This document shows positions 1-6,190 of a stretch of DNA of 7,775 nt, one piece after another. The translations under genes were made by a program, and so were the position numbers. Numbering within the stretch: position 1 is the stretch's first letter; the number at the start of each line of letters is the position of its first letter. The notes below the pieces were generated by a model. That model did not search any database. It was not told the origin of the DNA and was given only the letters and a program-made list of their open reading frames with translations. The DNA is from Chitinophagaceae bacterium (lineage in GTDB: Bacteria > Bacteroidota > Bacteroidia > Chitinophagales > Chitinophagaceae): positions 1 to 7,775 of the forward strand of contig JADLEN010000151.1 in NCBI GenBank assembly GCA_020846105.1, written 5' to 3'.

Positions 1-45
1 AAAGAAACCGTACCAAAAAAAGATTTCTTTCCAAAAGTATTTTAG
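1..45 (+). CDS. Probable 3' end of an upstream gene (partial)
   Basis: Frame 1 is open from the window edge and reads KETVPKKDFFPKVF, then TAG at 43-45. The lysine-rich, aromatic ending is plausible for a real C-terminus, and the next gene's promoter starts only about 50 bases later. Only 14 residues are visible, so no family can be assigned. A chance open frame of this length is quite possible. Confidence 0.35.
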   Translation, partial: KETVPKKDFFPKVF

Positions 46-97
46 CAGCAATTGGTCAATCATAATTCATTTTTTGGCAAATACGACTATCATCGTA

Positions 98-127
98 TTG
101 CATAGTTTTACAAAGCGAGTACTTTTG
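98..127 (+). promoter_or_regulatory. Bacteroidota-type promoter of the lipoprotein gene at 161
   Basis: A -33 TTG (98-100) and a -7 box TACTTTTG (120-127) are separated by 19 bases. This exactly matches the Bacteroidota primary sigma consensus TTG-N19-TAnnTTTG. Transcription should start near 132-136, giving a leader of about 25-30 bases before the ATG at 161. Confidence 0.7.
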
Positions 128-160
128 TAAAAGATTTTCACCCTTTTAAAATTTTAAACA

Positions 161-922
161 ATGAACAAAAAATTATTTTTGCTTGCAATTGCAGCAATGG
201 GCTCATTAGCCTCATGTAACAAGGACGATGCGTCAACGACGCCAACACCTTCCCCATCGCCCACTCCAGCACCTACACCCTCGCCTGCGTATACAAGTGG
301 CCATGGTGCTGTTGTAGCCTTAATCACGCGTACTACTACCCAAACAGCCGTTGGCCCGTACGATATTGATTTAGGTACAGGAGTTGCAGTATTTGGCAAT
401 CTTAGCACTGCTGCATACACCGATGCAGGAACAGTAACGCTTAATGGCAAAGAATTGGCAAAGCAAACGAATGGTTCCTATGTATTTATCCCTACTGCGC
501 TAGACGCAACAGGTATAAGTGATTTAGATTCTAAAATCGATTGGACGGTAGGTACACCAGCATTTTCTTATAGTGCTACACCTAGCACAGGAAGAGGCAT
601 GCCAAAAGTAGGCGCTATGGATGGCACATTTACCACTATAGATTTAAAATCAGACTTTACTTTAGGTATTACGGGTACGCTTTCTAACGCCGATTCTATT
701 TATTATCAAATAGCAAGCCCTAATGGCAAATATGCATTGAAGCGCGTAGGCGGCACAACAAGAACGGTAACCTTTACCGCAGCTGAATTGAAAGATTTAG
801 GTACAGGTATTGGAGGTAGTGTTGTTATTGCAGCTTTCAACCACCAGCTTAAAACCTTTAGTGGCAAAGACATTCACTTTATCAATGAATTGGCTTTGGC
901 TAGAACAGTAGAAATGAAATAA
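161..922 (+). CDS. Surface-type lipoprotein of unknown function
   Basis: This 253-residue protein has a lipoprotein signal peptide: MNKK, a hydrophobic stretch of about 12 residues, and lipobox LASC with the lipidated Cys at 19. After the Cys comes N-K-D-D, which resembles the K-(D/E)2 lipoprotein export signal described in Capnocytophaga, so display on the outer surface of the outer membrane is likely (inference). Residues 26-44 are a Thr/Pro/Ser linker. The rest (about 45-253) is rich in Thr, Gly and Ser with short alternating hydrophobic stretches, suggesting a beta-rich fold. I recognise no catalytic motif and no type IX C-terminal sorting domain. The ATG at 161 is preceded by an A/T-rich leader, and the gene is monocistronic, between its own promoter and a strong terminator. 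Lipoprotein status is confident; the function is unknown. Confidence 0.85.
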   Translation: MNKKLFLLAIAAMGSLASCNKDDASTTPTPSPSPTPAPTPSPAYTSGHGAVVALITRTTTQTAVGPYDIDLGTGVAVFGNLSTAAYTDAGTVTLNGKELAKQTNGSYVFIPTALDATGISDLDSKIDWTVGTPAFSYSATPSTGRGMPKVGAMDGTFTTIDLKSDFTLGITGTLSNADSIYYQIASPNGKYALKRVGGTTRTVTFTAAELKDLGTGIGGSVVIAAFNHQLKTFSGKDIHFINELALARTVEMK

Positions 923-937
923 TTCGCTTCCTTTTAT

Positions 938-980
938 AAAAAAATAGGGCCTAGTAATAATTATTAGGCCCTATTTTTTT
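938..980. terminator. Near-perfect bidirectional terminator hairpin
   Basis: Bases 938-957 pair with 961-980. There are 20 pairs, one of them a G-U wobble (954/964), around a 3-base loop. The stem has a GC core (AGGGCC/GGCCCT) and ends in seven A on the left and seven T on the right, so it can act as an intrinsic terminator in either direction. It lies 15 bases after the stop codon of the lipoprotein gene and insulates the gene downstream. Confidence 0.9.
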
Positions 981-984
981 GTAT

Positions 985-1017
985 TTTGCTCAGAATGCCA
1001 AAAAGAATGTACTTTTA
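985..1017 (+). promoter_or_regulatory. Probable promoter of the PorP/SprF gene
   Basis: TTTG (985-988) and TACTTTTA (1010-1017) are 21 bases apart. This fits the Bacteroidota consensus apart from the final A in place of G and a spacer at the long end. It lies just after the terminator and would give a leader of about 20-25 bases. Confidence 0.5.
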
Positions 1018-1045
1018 TAAACCTTAATCACACATAAAATAAATA

Positions 1046-2083
1046 ATGGGCAGGAGGTTTTTATTTGTTGTTTTTAATCTTTGGTTCTGTCTTTGGGCAC
1101 AACAAAAATCAATGGCTCAGTCCATTCATTTTTCGCAATTCTATAATGCCCCATTACTATTAAATCCTGCCAATACAGCACTTATACCTGAAGCAGACTA
1201 TAGATTAGGTGCCGTACATCGTAGCCAATGGGCCGCTATACCTGCCCCATATACTACCACCACCATTTATGGCGATTTCCAAGCACTTCGCAATCGCAAT
1301 GAAACAAACTGGCTGGGGGTAGGTTTTGCAATATTCAATGATAAGGTTGGTGATGGAAAACTTAGTTTATTTCGTTCCGAGGCATTAATGGCCTACCATA
1401 TTCAGGTAGGGGATATGCACATGCTATCGCTTGGTGCATCTGCATATCATGGGGCAAGAAGTGTCAATTTTAGCAAATTTTCATATCCTGTACAATGGGA
1501 TGGTTATACCTTCAATAGAGACAACCCAAACCAAGAAGGGAAGGGCTTAGAAAAATCTAGTTTCAACTCCTTTTCTCTAGGGCTCAACTATGCATTCTTC
1601 CCTAACGATGCTATGTATCTAAAGGTAGGTTTTGCCACAGCTAATATAAATAAGCCCACCGAAACTTTCTTTAAGGACTCTGATAATAAATTAGCTTATA
1701 GACACTCAGCTAATATAGATTTAATGCTCAAGACCGCGGCCAATGTAATCCTCAATCCATCAGCATATTATAGTACTCAAAGTGGCGCAAAAGAGCTTAT
1801 TTATGGCACTACAGTATTGGTAAATATGTATAAACCAACGGAGCAAATTGCAGCAAATCAATTGATATTTGGCGCCTATCATAGGCTTGGCGATGCAGTG
1901 GTTGGGCTCGTTGGCCTACAGCGCAATGGCTTAAGATTTACTACTAGTTACGACTATACCATATCTGCGTTACCCATCAATGCTGGTAAAGGTACAGGTG
2001 CTTTAGAATTAGCAATTCGCTACGAAGGTTTTTATGGCGAAAATGGCAAAGGACGAAACCTTTACCATTGTCCAAGATTCTAA
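1046..2083 (+). CDS. PorP/SprF family type IX secretion-associated outer membrane protein
   Basis: This 345-residue protein has a signal peptide: MGRR, a hydrophobic core at about 5-18, and probable cleavage near AQ at 24-25. Next comes the family's hallmark N-terminus, HFSQFYNAPLLLNPA (28-42), and then alternating polar and aromatic strands typical of an outer-membrane beta barrel. Length and start match the PorP/SprF family. Members are associated with the type IX secretion system and gliding machinery; many Bacteroidota carry several paralogues, often beside large secreted adhesins. No such partner or other T9SS gene is visible here, so a general role in T9SS or adhesin export is inferred from family only. 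The stop codon lies 8 bases from the convergent stop of manC, with no obvious terminator between. Assignment to the exact PorP or SprF orthologue is not justified. Confidence 0.9.
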   Translation: MGRRFLFVVFNLWFCLWAQQKSMAQSIHFSQFYNAPLLLNPANTALIPEADYRLGAVHRSQWAAIPAPYTTTTIYGDFQALRNRNETNWLGVGFAIFNDKVGDGKLSLFRSEALMAYHIQVGDMHMLSLGASAYHGARSVNFSKFSYPVQWDGYTFNRDNPNQEGKGLEKSSFNSFSLGLNYAFFPNDAMYLKVGFATANINKPTETFFKDSDNKLAYRHSANIDLMLKTAANVILNPSAYYSTQSGAKELIYGTTVLVNMYKPTEQIAANQLIFGAYHRLGDAVVGLVGLQRNGLRFTTSYDYTISALPINAGKGTGALELAIRYEGFYGENGKGRNLYHCPRF

Positions 2084-2091
2084 CAACAATC

Positions 2092-3174
2092 TTATAAAAA
2101 CTTCTCGCCTTTATTGCGCTTAATATCGGCAACATACTCTTTTATATGTTGCTCATTTGCACGTTCACAAATCATCAATACATCGGGCGTGTCAATAACA
2201 ATAAATTTTTCTAAACCTTGTAATAATACCAACTTTTTATCAGGAGCTTTTACCATACATTCTGCGGCATCTATTATTATTACATTTTTTCCGTGCACAG
2301 CATTACCTAAGTAATCCTTTTCCGAATTTTCATAAGCACTTTCCCAGGTACCCAAGTCACTCCATCCAAATTGTGCTGGTGCCACAAAAACATTGTCAGC
2401 CTTTTCCATAACTGCATAATCAATAGATGTATTGGTACACAAAGGATAAGTCTTTTCTATTTCGTGGTATTCCTCGTCAGTGTTATAATGCTTCAAGTTC
2501 TTAAACAGGTCGTCCATTTCTTGCTCATACTTTGCAAATGCCGTTATTATGGTCTGTACAGTCCACAAAAAGATACCTGCATTCCAAAGAAAATCGCCAC
2601 TTTTAAGGAAAGCTCTTGCAATTTCTAAATTAGGCTTTTCAGTAAAAGTTTTTACTTTAAAAACCTGATCTATTGATTTTGTTTGGTCGTATTGAATATA
2701 GCCATATCCAGTATCAGGCCTAGTAGGCTTAATACCCAAAGTCAATAATGAGGCATTATTTTTTACAAAATCCAGGCCATCAAACATGCTTTGCCTAAAG
2801 GCCAATTCATCCAAAATTAAATGATCCGCAGGGCTCATTATAATATTGGCATTAGGGTTCAGCGCATGTATTTTATGTGCAAAATATACTGCACAGGCAG
2901 CAGTGTTTTTCCGAGAGGGTTCACTCACAATCTGATGGTCCAAAATCTCGGGTATTTGCTCCTTTATAAGTGGTGCATAACTGTGATTGGTAATGAAATA
3001 AATATTCTCGGGAGGGCAAATATCTTTGAACCTTCTATAAGTCCATTGCAATAAAGATTGGCCAGTGCCTAGGATATCTAAAAATTGTTTGGGGTAATCG
3101 GTACGGCTTATTGGCCAAAACCTACTTCCGATTCCTCCGGCCATAATAGCCACATAATTATTCTGAATGCTCAT
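2092..3174 (-). CDS. manC: Mannose-1-phosphate guanylyltransferase (GDP-mannose pyrophosphorylase)
   Basis: This cytoplasmic 360-residue enzyme makes GDP-mannose from mannose 1-phosphate and GTP, supplying mannose and deoxysugars for surface polysaccharide and glycan synthesis. Motifs (numbered from the ATG at 3174) are the nucleotidyltransferase signature GGIGSRFWPIS at 13-23 with PKQF at 28-31, SEPSRKNTA from 84, PADH at 115-118 for metal and substrate binding, TGYGYI at 155-160, FTEKP at 177-181, WNAGIF at 197-202 and WSDLGTW at 271-277. It is the short form, without the C-terminal isomerase domain of bifunctional ManC/AlgA enzymes. The frame continues upstream to a TTG at 3201, but ATG 3174 is preferred because a -7 promoter box (3191-3198) overlaps the extension. 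The gene stands alone, downstream of the rplT terminator and convergent with the PorP/SprF gene. Confidence 0.93.
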   Translation of the reverse strand: MSIQNNYVAIMAGGIGSRFWPISRTDYPKQFLDILGTGQSLLQWTYRRFKDICPPENIYFITNHSYAPLIKEQIPEILDHQIVSEPSRKNTAACAVYFAHKIHALNPNANIIMSPADHLILDELAFRQSMFDGLDFVKNNASLLTLGIKPTRPDTGYGYIQYDQTKSIDQVFKVKTFTEKPNLEIARAFLKSGDFLWNAGIFLWTVQTIITAFAKYEQEMDDLFKNLKHYNTDEEYHEIEKTYPLCTNTSIDYAVMEKADNVFVAPAQFGWSDLGTWESAYENSEKDYLGNAVHGKNVIIIDAAECMVKAPDKKLVLLQGLEKFIVIDTPDVLMICERANEQHIKEYVADIKRNKGEKFL

Positions 3175-3190
3175 TCTATTTCTATTGCTG

Positions 3191-3198
3191 TAAAAGTA
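3191..3198 (-). promoter_or_regulatory. Possible -7 promoter box of manC
   Basis: On the minus strand this reads TACTTTTA, the same variant of TAnnTTTG found before the PorP/SprF gene. A clear TTG at -33 is lacking; TATG lies 21 bases further upstream. It would start transcription about 10-15 bases before the ATG at 3174, which argues against using the TTG at 3201. Confidence 0.4.
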
Positions 3199-3254
3199 CA
3201 AAATCTAAAACAGAAGTTACATAAAACATCCGCTTTAGATTCTATTGTAAGGCC

Positions 3255-3297
3255 CAAAAAACAAATAAATGCCGATACAAAAAGATGCATCGGCATT
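3255..3297 (-). terminator. Intrinsic terminator of the rpmI-rplT operon
   Basis: On the minus strand, AATGCCGAT (3297-3289) pairs with ATCGGCATT (3276-3268). Two more pairs (one G-U, one C-G) close an 8-base loop. The stem is followed by a T-rich tract (3267-3255: TATTTGTTTTTTG). It lies 22 bases beyond the rplT stop codon. Confidence 0.85.
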
Positions 3298-3319
3298 GTA
3301 TTGAAACTTGTTATTGTAA

Positions 3320-3664
3320 TTACTTTACTTCAGCAATCAATTTCTTGAAAGCTTCAGGCTCGTTCATTGCCAAGTCAGCAAGAACTTTACGATTTAGCTC
3401 AATGCCTTTTTCAGACAATTTGTGCATAAATACAGAGTAACTCATACCCTCTTCACGTACACCAGCATTGATACGAGTAATCCAAAGGCTACGATAGTCG
3501 CGCTTCTTTAATTTACGTCCTACATATTTGTAACCAAGGCCTTTCTCAAGTACGTTTTTGGCAACTGTATATACATTTTTACGTTTTCCGTAAAAACCTT
3601 TAGCCTGAGCTAATATTTTTTTTCTTTTTGCGCGCGATGCAACCGCATTTTTCGAACGTGGCAT
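3320..3664 (-). CDS. rplT: 50S ribosomal protein L20
   Basis: This 114-residue basic protein matches L20 over its whole length. It has the start [28 protein letters not shown] (residues 21-32), the [20 protein letters not shown] block (46-65), and [14 protein letters not shown] before the C-terminal globular half. L20 binds 23S rRNA early in large-subunit assembly and, in several bacteria, represses its own operon by binding mRNA. It follows rpmI by 32 bases, so the two are co-transcribed. An A-rich stretch (AATAAAATAAAGT on the coding strand) precedes the ATG, with no Shine-Dalgarno site, as is usual in this phylum. Confidence 0.98.
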   Translation of the reverse strand: MPRSKNAVASRAKRKKILAQAKGFYGKRKNVYTVAKNVLEKGLGYKYVGRKLKKRDYRSLWITRINAGVREEGMSYSVFMHKLSEKGIELNRKVLADLAMNEPEAFKKLIAEVK

Positions 3665-3696
3665 ACTTTATTTTATTAGTAATAATTAAAAATTGT

Positions 3697-3894
3697 TTAT
3701 CGCATGCACAGCATACGCTTCACTAAATTCATGTTCGTAGGGTGTACGAACGCCGCTTGGCGCAGATGGCGCTTGCGTTTATTAGATTTCTTAGTCAATA
3801 GATGGCTCTTAAAAGCTTTATATCTACGAATCTTACCCGTGCCTGTAACTTTAAAAGTCTTTTTCGCACGAGAGTGTGTCTTCACCTTTGGCAT
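3697..3894 (-). CDS. rpmI: 50S ribosomal protein L35
   Basis: This is a 65-residue, strongly basic protein with the L35 pattern: [20 protein letters not shown], then [14 protein letters not shown] and a Lys/Arg-rich middle ([11 protein letters not shown]). It is a structural protein of the large ribosomal subunit. The frame is open for 27 codons further upstream, but ATG 3894 gives the family's normal N-terminus, and the promoter (3914-3944) lies inside the would-be extension. It is the first gene of the rpmI-rplT operon. infC, which usually precedes rpmI, is absent: the upstream region holds a promoter and then a divergent gene. Confidence 0.97.
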   Translation of the reverse strand: MPKVKTHSRAKKTFKVTGTGKIRRYKAFKSHLLTKKSNKRKRHLRQAAFVHPTNMNLVKRMLCMR

Positions 3895-3913
3895 ATTCTC
3901 AAATTTGGGACTG

Positions 3914-3944
3914 CAAAGGTAAGGGACTAATATTAAATAATCAA
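3914..3944 (-). promoter_or_regulatory. Promoter of rpmI-rplT
   Basis: On the minus strand, TTG (3944-3942) and TACCTTTG (3921-3914) are separated by 20 bases, a full match to the Bacteroidota -33/-7 consensus. The predicted leader before the rpmI ATG is only about 12-16 bases, too short for a structured L20-binding leader upstream of rpmI. Confidence 0.75.
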
Positions 3945-4089
3945 AAAAATATTGAACTTTTCTGAACGGGAACAAAAATACACATAAAACCCAACACCAT
4001 CAAGGCTTTCAGCTATGTACCCTTTGCGACAAATTGTTAAAACTATCTTAGCTACACCCTAAATATGCCTACGGGCAGCTTTTATAATT

Positions 4090-4097
4090 TAAGTTTG
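4090..4097 (+). promoter_or_regulatory. Possible -7 promoter box of the TlpA-like/ABC operon
   Basis: TAAGTTTG fits TAnnTTTG exactly and would start transcription about 10-15 bases before the ATG at 4116. There is no good TTG at the -33 distance. Apart from this box and the rpmI promoter on the other strand, the region 3946-4089 shows nothing I can identify. Confidence 0.45.
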
Positions 4098-4115
4098 CAG
4101 GTACAATTTTAGCTT

Positions 4116-5243
4116 ATGCGTTTTCAATCATTTACAATATTATTACTGCTTACCATCACCCTATTTGCTTGCAGCAACGACAAAAACAAGTTCGTAATAG
4201 CAGGCGAAATATCAAACATGCCCGAGCAAGTTATATTGCTTGAAGAAATGGGTATCAACGAAACCAAAATACTCGACTCCGTAAAGTCAAAGTCCAACGG
4301 GCACTTCGAGCTATCAAGTGCTAGTATGGAGCCGGGCCTTTACCGCCTACACTTCACCGACAACAAATACATCCTACTTTCCATCTTCAACGAAAATGTA
4401 AAAATCACTGCCGACTGGAACAACCTTGAGCAATACAACGTCACCGGCTCAGAAGGCTCTAGCAGCCTCAAAGGCTTTTTCCAAAACGTACGTAGCCACA
4501 TCAACGACATCAACACCATTACAATAGTCATGGACAGTATGCGCATGCGTGGCAACGACTCCCTGCTCAAAATGGCCACCCAAGAAATGAGCGACCTCAA
4601 CGTAAAGCTCACCTTGTTTATCGAAAACTATGCCGACACCACCCACTACCTACCCAACGCACTCTTTGCCGTACAAATACTAAACCCCACCGTCGAAAAA
4701 CCCTTCCTAGACGCATTTGTAGCCGCAATACCCACCAGATTCCCAAACCAAAAACTAGGCAAAGACTTTGCCCAACGATACACCACCGGCCCCAACACCA
4801 CTACCGCCCCCGAAGACCAAGGCATAGCAGATGGCAGCCTAGCACCCGAAATATCAATGCCCACTCCAGACGGCAAAACCATTACCCTTGCTAGCCTACG
4901 TGGCCAATACGTACTCATAGACTTTTGGGCATCTTGGTGCACACCCTGCCGCAAAGAAAACCCCAACGTTGTAGCAGCATACCGCATGTTCAAAGACAAA
5001 AACTTTACCATACTAGGCGTATCATTAGACAACGACAAAGACAAATGGATGAAAGCCATCGCAGCAGACAAGCTAGCCTGGCCCCAAGTATCAGACCTCA
5101 AAGGCTGGGAGTCTATAGCCGCCCGAGACTACAACATATCCTCCATCCCATCCAACTTCTTGATAGACCCCAACGGCAAAATCATAGCCCGAGACCTTCG
5201 CGGCCCAGACCTCGAAAACATACTTCAAGAAGTTTTGAAATAA
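4116..5243 (+). CDS. TlpA/ResA-like thiol-disulfide oxidoreductase lipoprotein with DUF4369-like N-terminal domain
   Basis: This 375-residue lipoprotein has a hydrophobic signal (about 5-17) and lipobox LFAC with Cys19. Residues about 25-110 (FVIAGEISNMPEQVILLEE onward) look like the DUF4369 domain common in Bacteroidota thioredoxins, and a helical spacer fills about 115-225. Residues about 240-375 are an AhpC/TSA-Redoxin fold: APEISMPTPDGKTITLASLRG, VLIDFWASW, catalytic WCTPC with Cys275 and Cys278, GVSLDNDKDKW, the cis-Pro loop SSIP with Pro345, and FLIDPNGKI. It is expected to reduce disulfides or cytochrome c-type haem-ligand cysteines in the periplasm, tethered to a membrane; the substrate is not evident. 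The residues after Cys19 (S-N-D-K) lack an acidic export signal, suggesting it stays periplasmic. It is followed after 10 bases by an ABC ATPase gene. The coding strand is strikingly C-rich. Confidence 0.92.
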   Translation: MRFQSFTILLLLTITLFACSNDKNKFVIAGEISNMPEQVILLEEMGINETKILDSVKSKSNGHFELSSASMEPGLYRLHFTDNKYILLSIFNENVKITADWNNLEQYNVTGSEGSSSLKGFFQNVRSHINDINTITIVMDSMRMRGNDSLLKMATQEMSDLNVKLTLFIENYADTTHYLPNALFAVQILNPTVEKPFLDAFVAAIPTRFPNQKLGKDFAQRYTTGPNTTTAPEDQGIADGSLAPEISMPTPDGKTITLASLRGQYVLIDFWASWCTPCRKENPNVVAAYRMFKDKNFTILGVSLDNDKDKWMKAIAADKLAWPQVSDLKGWESIAARDYNISSIPSNFLIDPNGKIIARDLRGPDLENILQEVLK

Positions 5244-5253
5244 CACAGCACAC

Positions 5254-5940
5254 ATGCCTCAAGCCGTAATAACACTACAGCAAATACACAAAAGTTACTA
5301 CCTCGGCAAGCAAGCACTACCCGTGCTCAAAGGCATAGACCTTACCGTGCACCGCAACGAGTACCTAGCACTCATGGGCCCATCAGGCTCTGGCAAGTCT
5401 ACACTCATGAACATTATTGGCTGCCTAGACACCGCCACCACAGGCACCTACATCCTCAACAACAAAGACGTAAGCCTCATGGACGACAACGAGCTAGCCG
5501 CCGCCCGCAACACCGAAATCGGCTTCGTGTTCCAACAATTCAACCTCATGCCCCGCCTCAGCGCACTCCAAAACGTAGCACAGCCCCTCATATACGCAGG
5601 CATAGCCAGTGCCGAACGCCAAGAGCGCGCCTGGGCCATGCTAGCCAAAGTAGGCCTACAAGACCGCGCAAAGCACCTACCAAACGAGCTTTCTGGCGGC
5701 CAAAGCCAGCGCGTAGCCATAGCCCGCGCACTTATAAACAACCCATCCCTTATACTAGCAGACGAGCCCACCGGCAACCTAGACACCAAAACATCTGTAG
5801 AAATAATGGACCTCTTTGCCAGCATACACGCCAGCGGCAACACCGTAATGCTCGTAACCCACGAAGACGATATAGCCCAATGCACCCGCCGCATCATCCG
5901 CATCCGCGATGGCGTAGTAGAGGCAGACGAAGCCCAATAA
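5254..5940 (+). CDS. ABC transporter ATP-binding protein, LolD/MacB type
   Basis: This complete 228-residue ATPase has Walker A GPSGSGKST (42-50), Q-loop FVFQQFN (91-97), signature LSGGQSQRVAIARAL (146-160), Walker B LILADEPTGNLD (166-177) and H-loop His203 (VTHEDD). Overall sequence and length match the LolD/MacB/FtsE-like family, whose members power MacB-type permeases that move lipoproteins or export peptides and macrolides by mechanotransmission. No permease is present: downstream come an intergenic repeat and an opposing gene. The start follows the TlpA-like stop by 10 bases, so the two are probably one operon, but no direct functional link is established. The ATPase may serve a permease encoded elsewhere. 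No Shine-Dalgarno site is seen. Confidence 0.93.
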   Translation: MPQAVITLQQIHKSYYLGKQALPVLKGIDLTVHRNEYLALMGPSGSGKSTLMNIIGCLDTATTGTYILNNKDVSLMDDNELAAARNTEIGFVFQQFNLMPRLSALQNVAQPLIYAGIASAERQERAWAMLAKVGLQDRAKHLPNELSGGQSQRVAIARALINNPSLILADEPTGNLDTKTSVEIMDLFASIHASGNTVMLVTHEDDIAQCTRRIIRIRDGVVEADEAQ

Positions 5941-5980
5941 GCACCACCCACACTTAATACCAAAACCCTATTTTTTACTA

Positions 5981-6114
5981 GGGCGTGCCGCCGCCCCCCT
6001 ATAGCGCTTGCTAGCAAAGGGGCGGCGTCCGGCTATCCGCTCCTACTCCGCCACAAGGCCGCCGCCGCAAAGGCTTCAGCGGGGTATCCACTGCTATCCG
6101 TCACGCTTGCGTGG
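5981..6114. repeat. GC-rich structured intergenic element, probably a dispersed Bacteroidota repeat
   Basis: Between AT-rich flanks lies a GC-rich block that starts GGGCGTGCC. It has a 9-bp stem (5989-5997 with 6019-6027, CGCCGCCCC/GGGGCGGCG) enclosing a small hairpin (TAGC 6002-6005 / GCTA 6010-6013). GCTATCCG occurs at 6032-6039 and 6093-6100, with a third TATCC at 6085-6089. CACGC (6102-6106) can pair with GCGTG at either 5983-5987 or 6109-6113, so the whole element can close on itself. The order GGGCGT ... GGCTATCCGCT ... CTATCC ... ACGC resembles from memory a repeat scattered between genes in many Bacteroidota genomes. Copy number elsewhere cannot be seen here. No reading frame in it looks protein-coding. 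Confidence 0.6.
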
Positions 6115-6127
6115 CTGCTAAAATCAA

Positions 6128-6164
6128 AAAAGGTTAATCAATCCTACCGACCGATTAACCTTTT
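6128..6164. terminator. Bidirectional terminator between convergent genes
   Basis: AAAAGGTTAATC (6128-6139) pairs with GATTAACCTTTT (6153-6164), 12 bp around a 13-base loop. A-rich sequence lies on the left and T-rich on the right, so it can terminate both the minus-strand gene ending at 6191 and plus-strand transcripts from the ABC operon. Confidence 0.75.
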
Positions 6165-6190
6165 CACTTTTTAACGCTTTAACCAAAAAA

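Noticed and set aside
154..450. Antisense frame opposite the lipoprotein gene
   Set aside because: Its Gly/Val-rich stretch is the reverse reading of the Thr/Pro/Ser linker, and it has no promoter or recognisable start context.
3175..3201. Longer manC start at the TTG 3201
   Set aside because: The nine extra residues (MYFYSNRNR) do not resemble the family N-terminus, and a -7 promoter box overlaps them. ATG 3174 is normal.
3895..3975. N-terminal extension of L35
   Set aside because: L35 normally begins MPK at 3894, and the 27 extra codons contain the rpmI promoter.
4646..5101. Long antisense frame inside the TlpA-like gene, and another at 5448-6017 across the ABC gene
   Set aside because: Both lie opposite well-supported genes with intact motifs. 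They are explained by the scarcity of stop codons opposite C-rich coding DNA and show no family resemblance.
5966..5983. Terminator hairpin CCCTA...TAGGG just after the ABC gene
   Set aside because: The stem is only 5 bp, the T-run lies in the loop rather than after the stem, and a much better terminator lies at 6128-6164.
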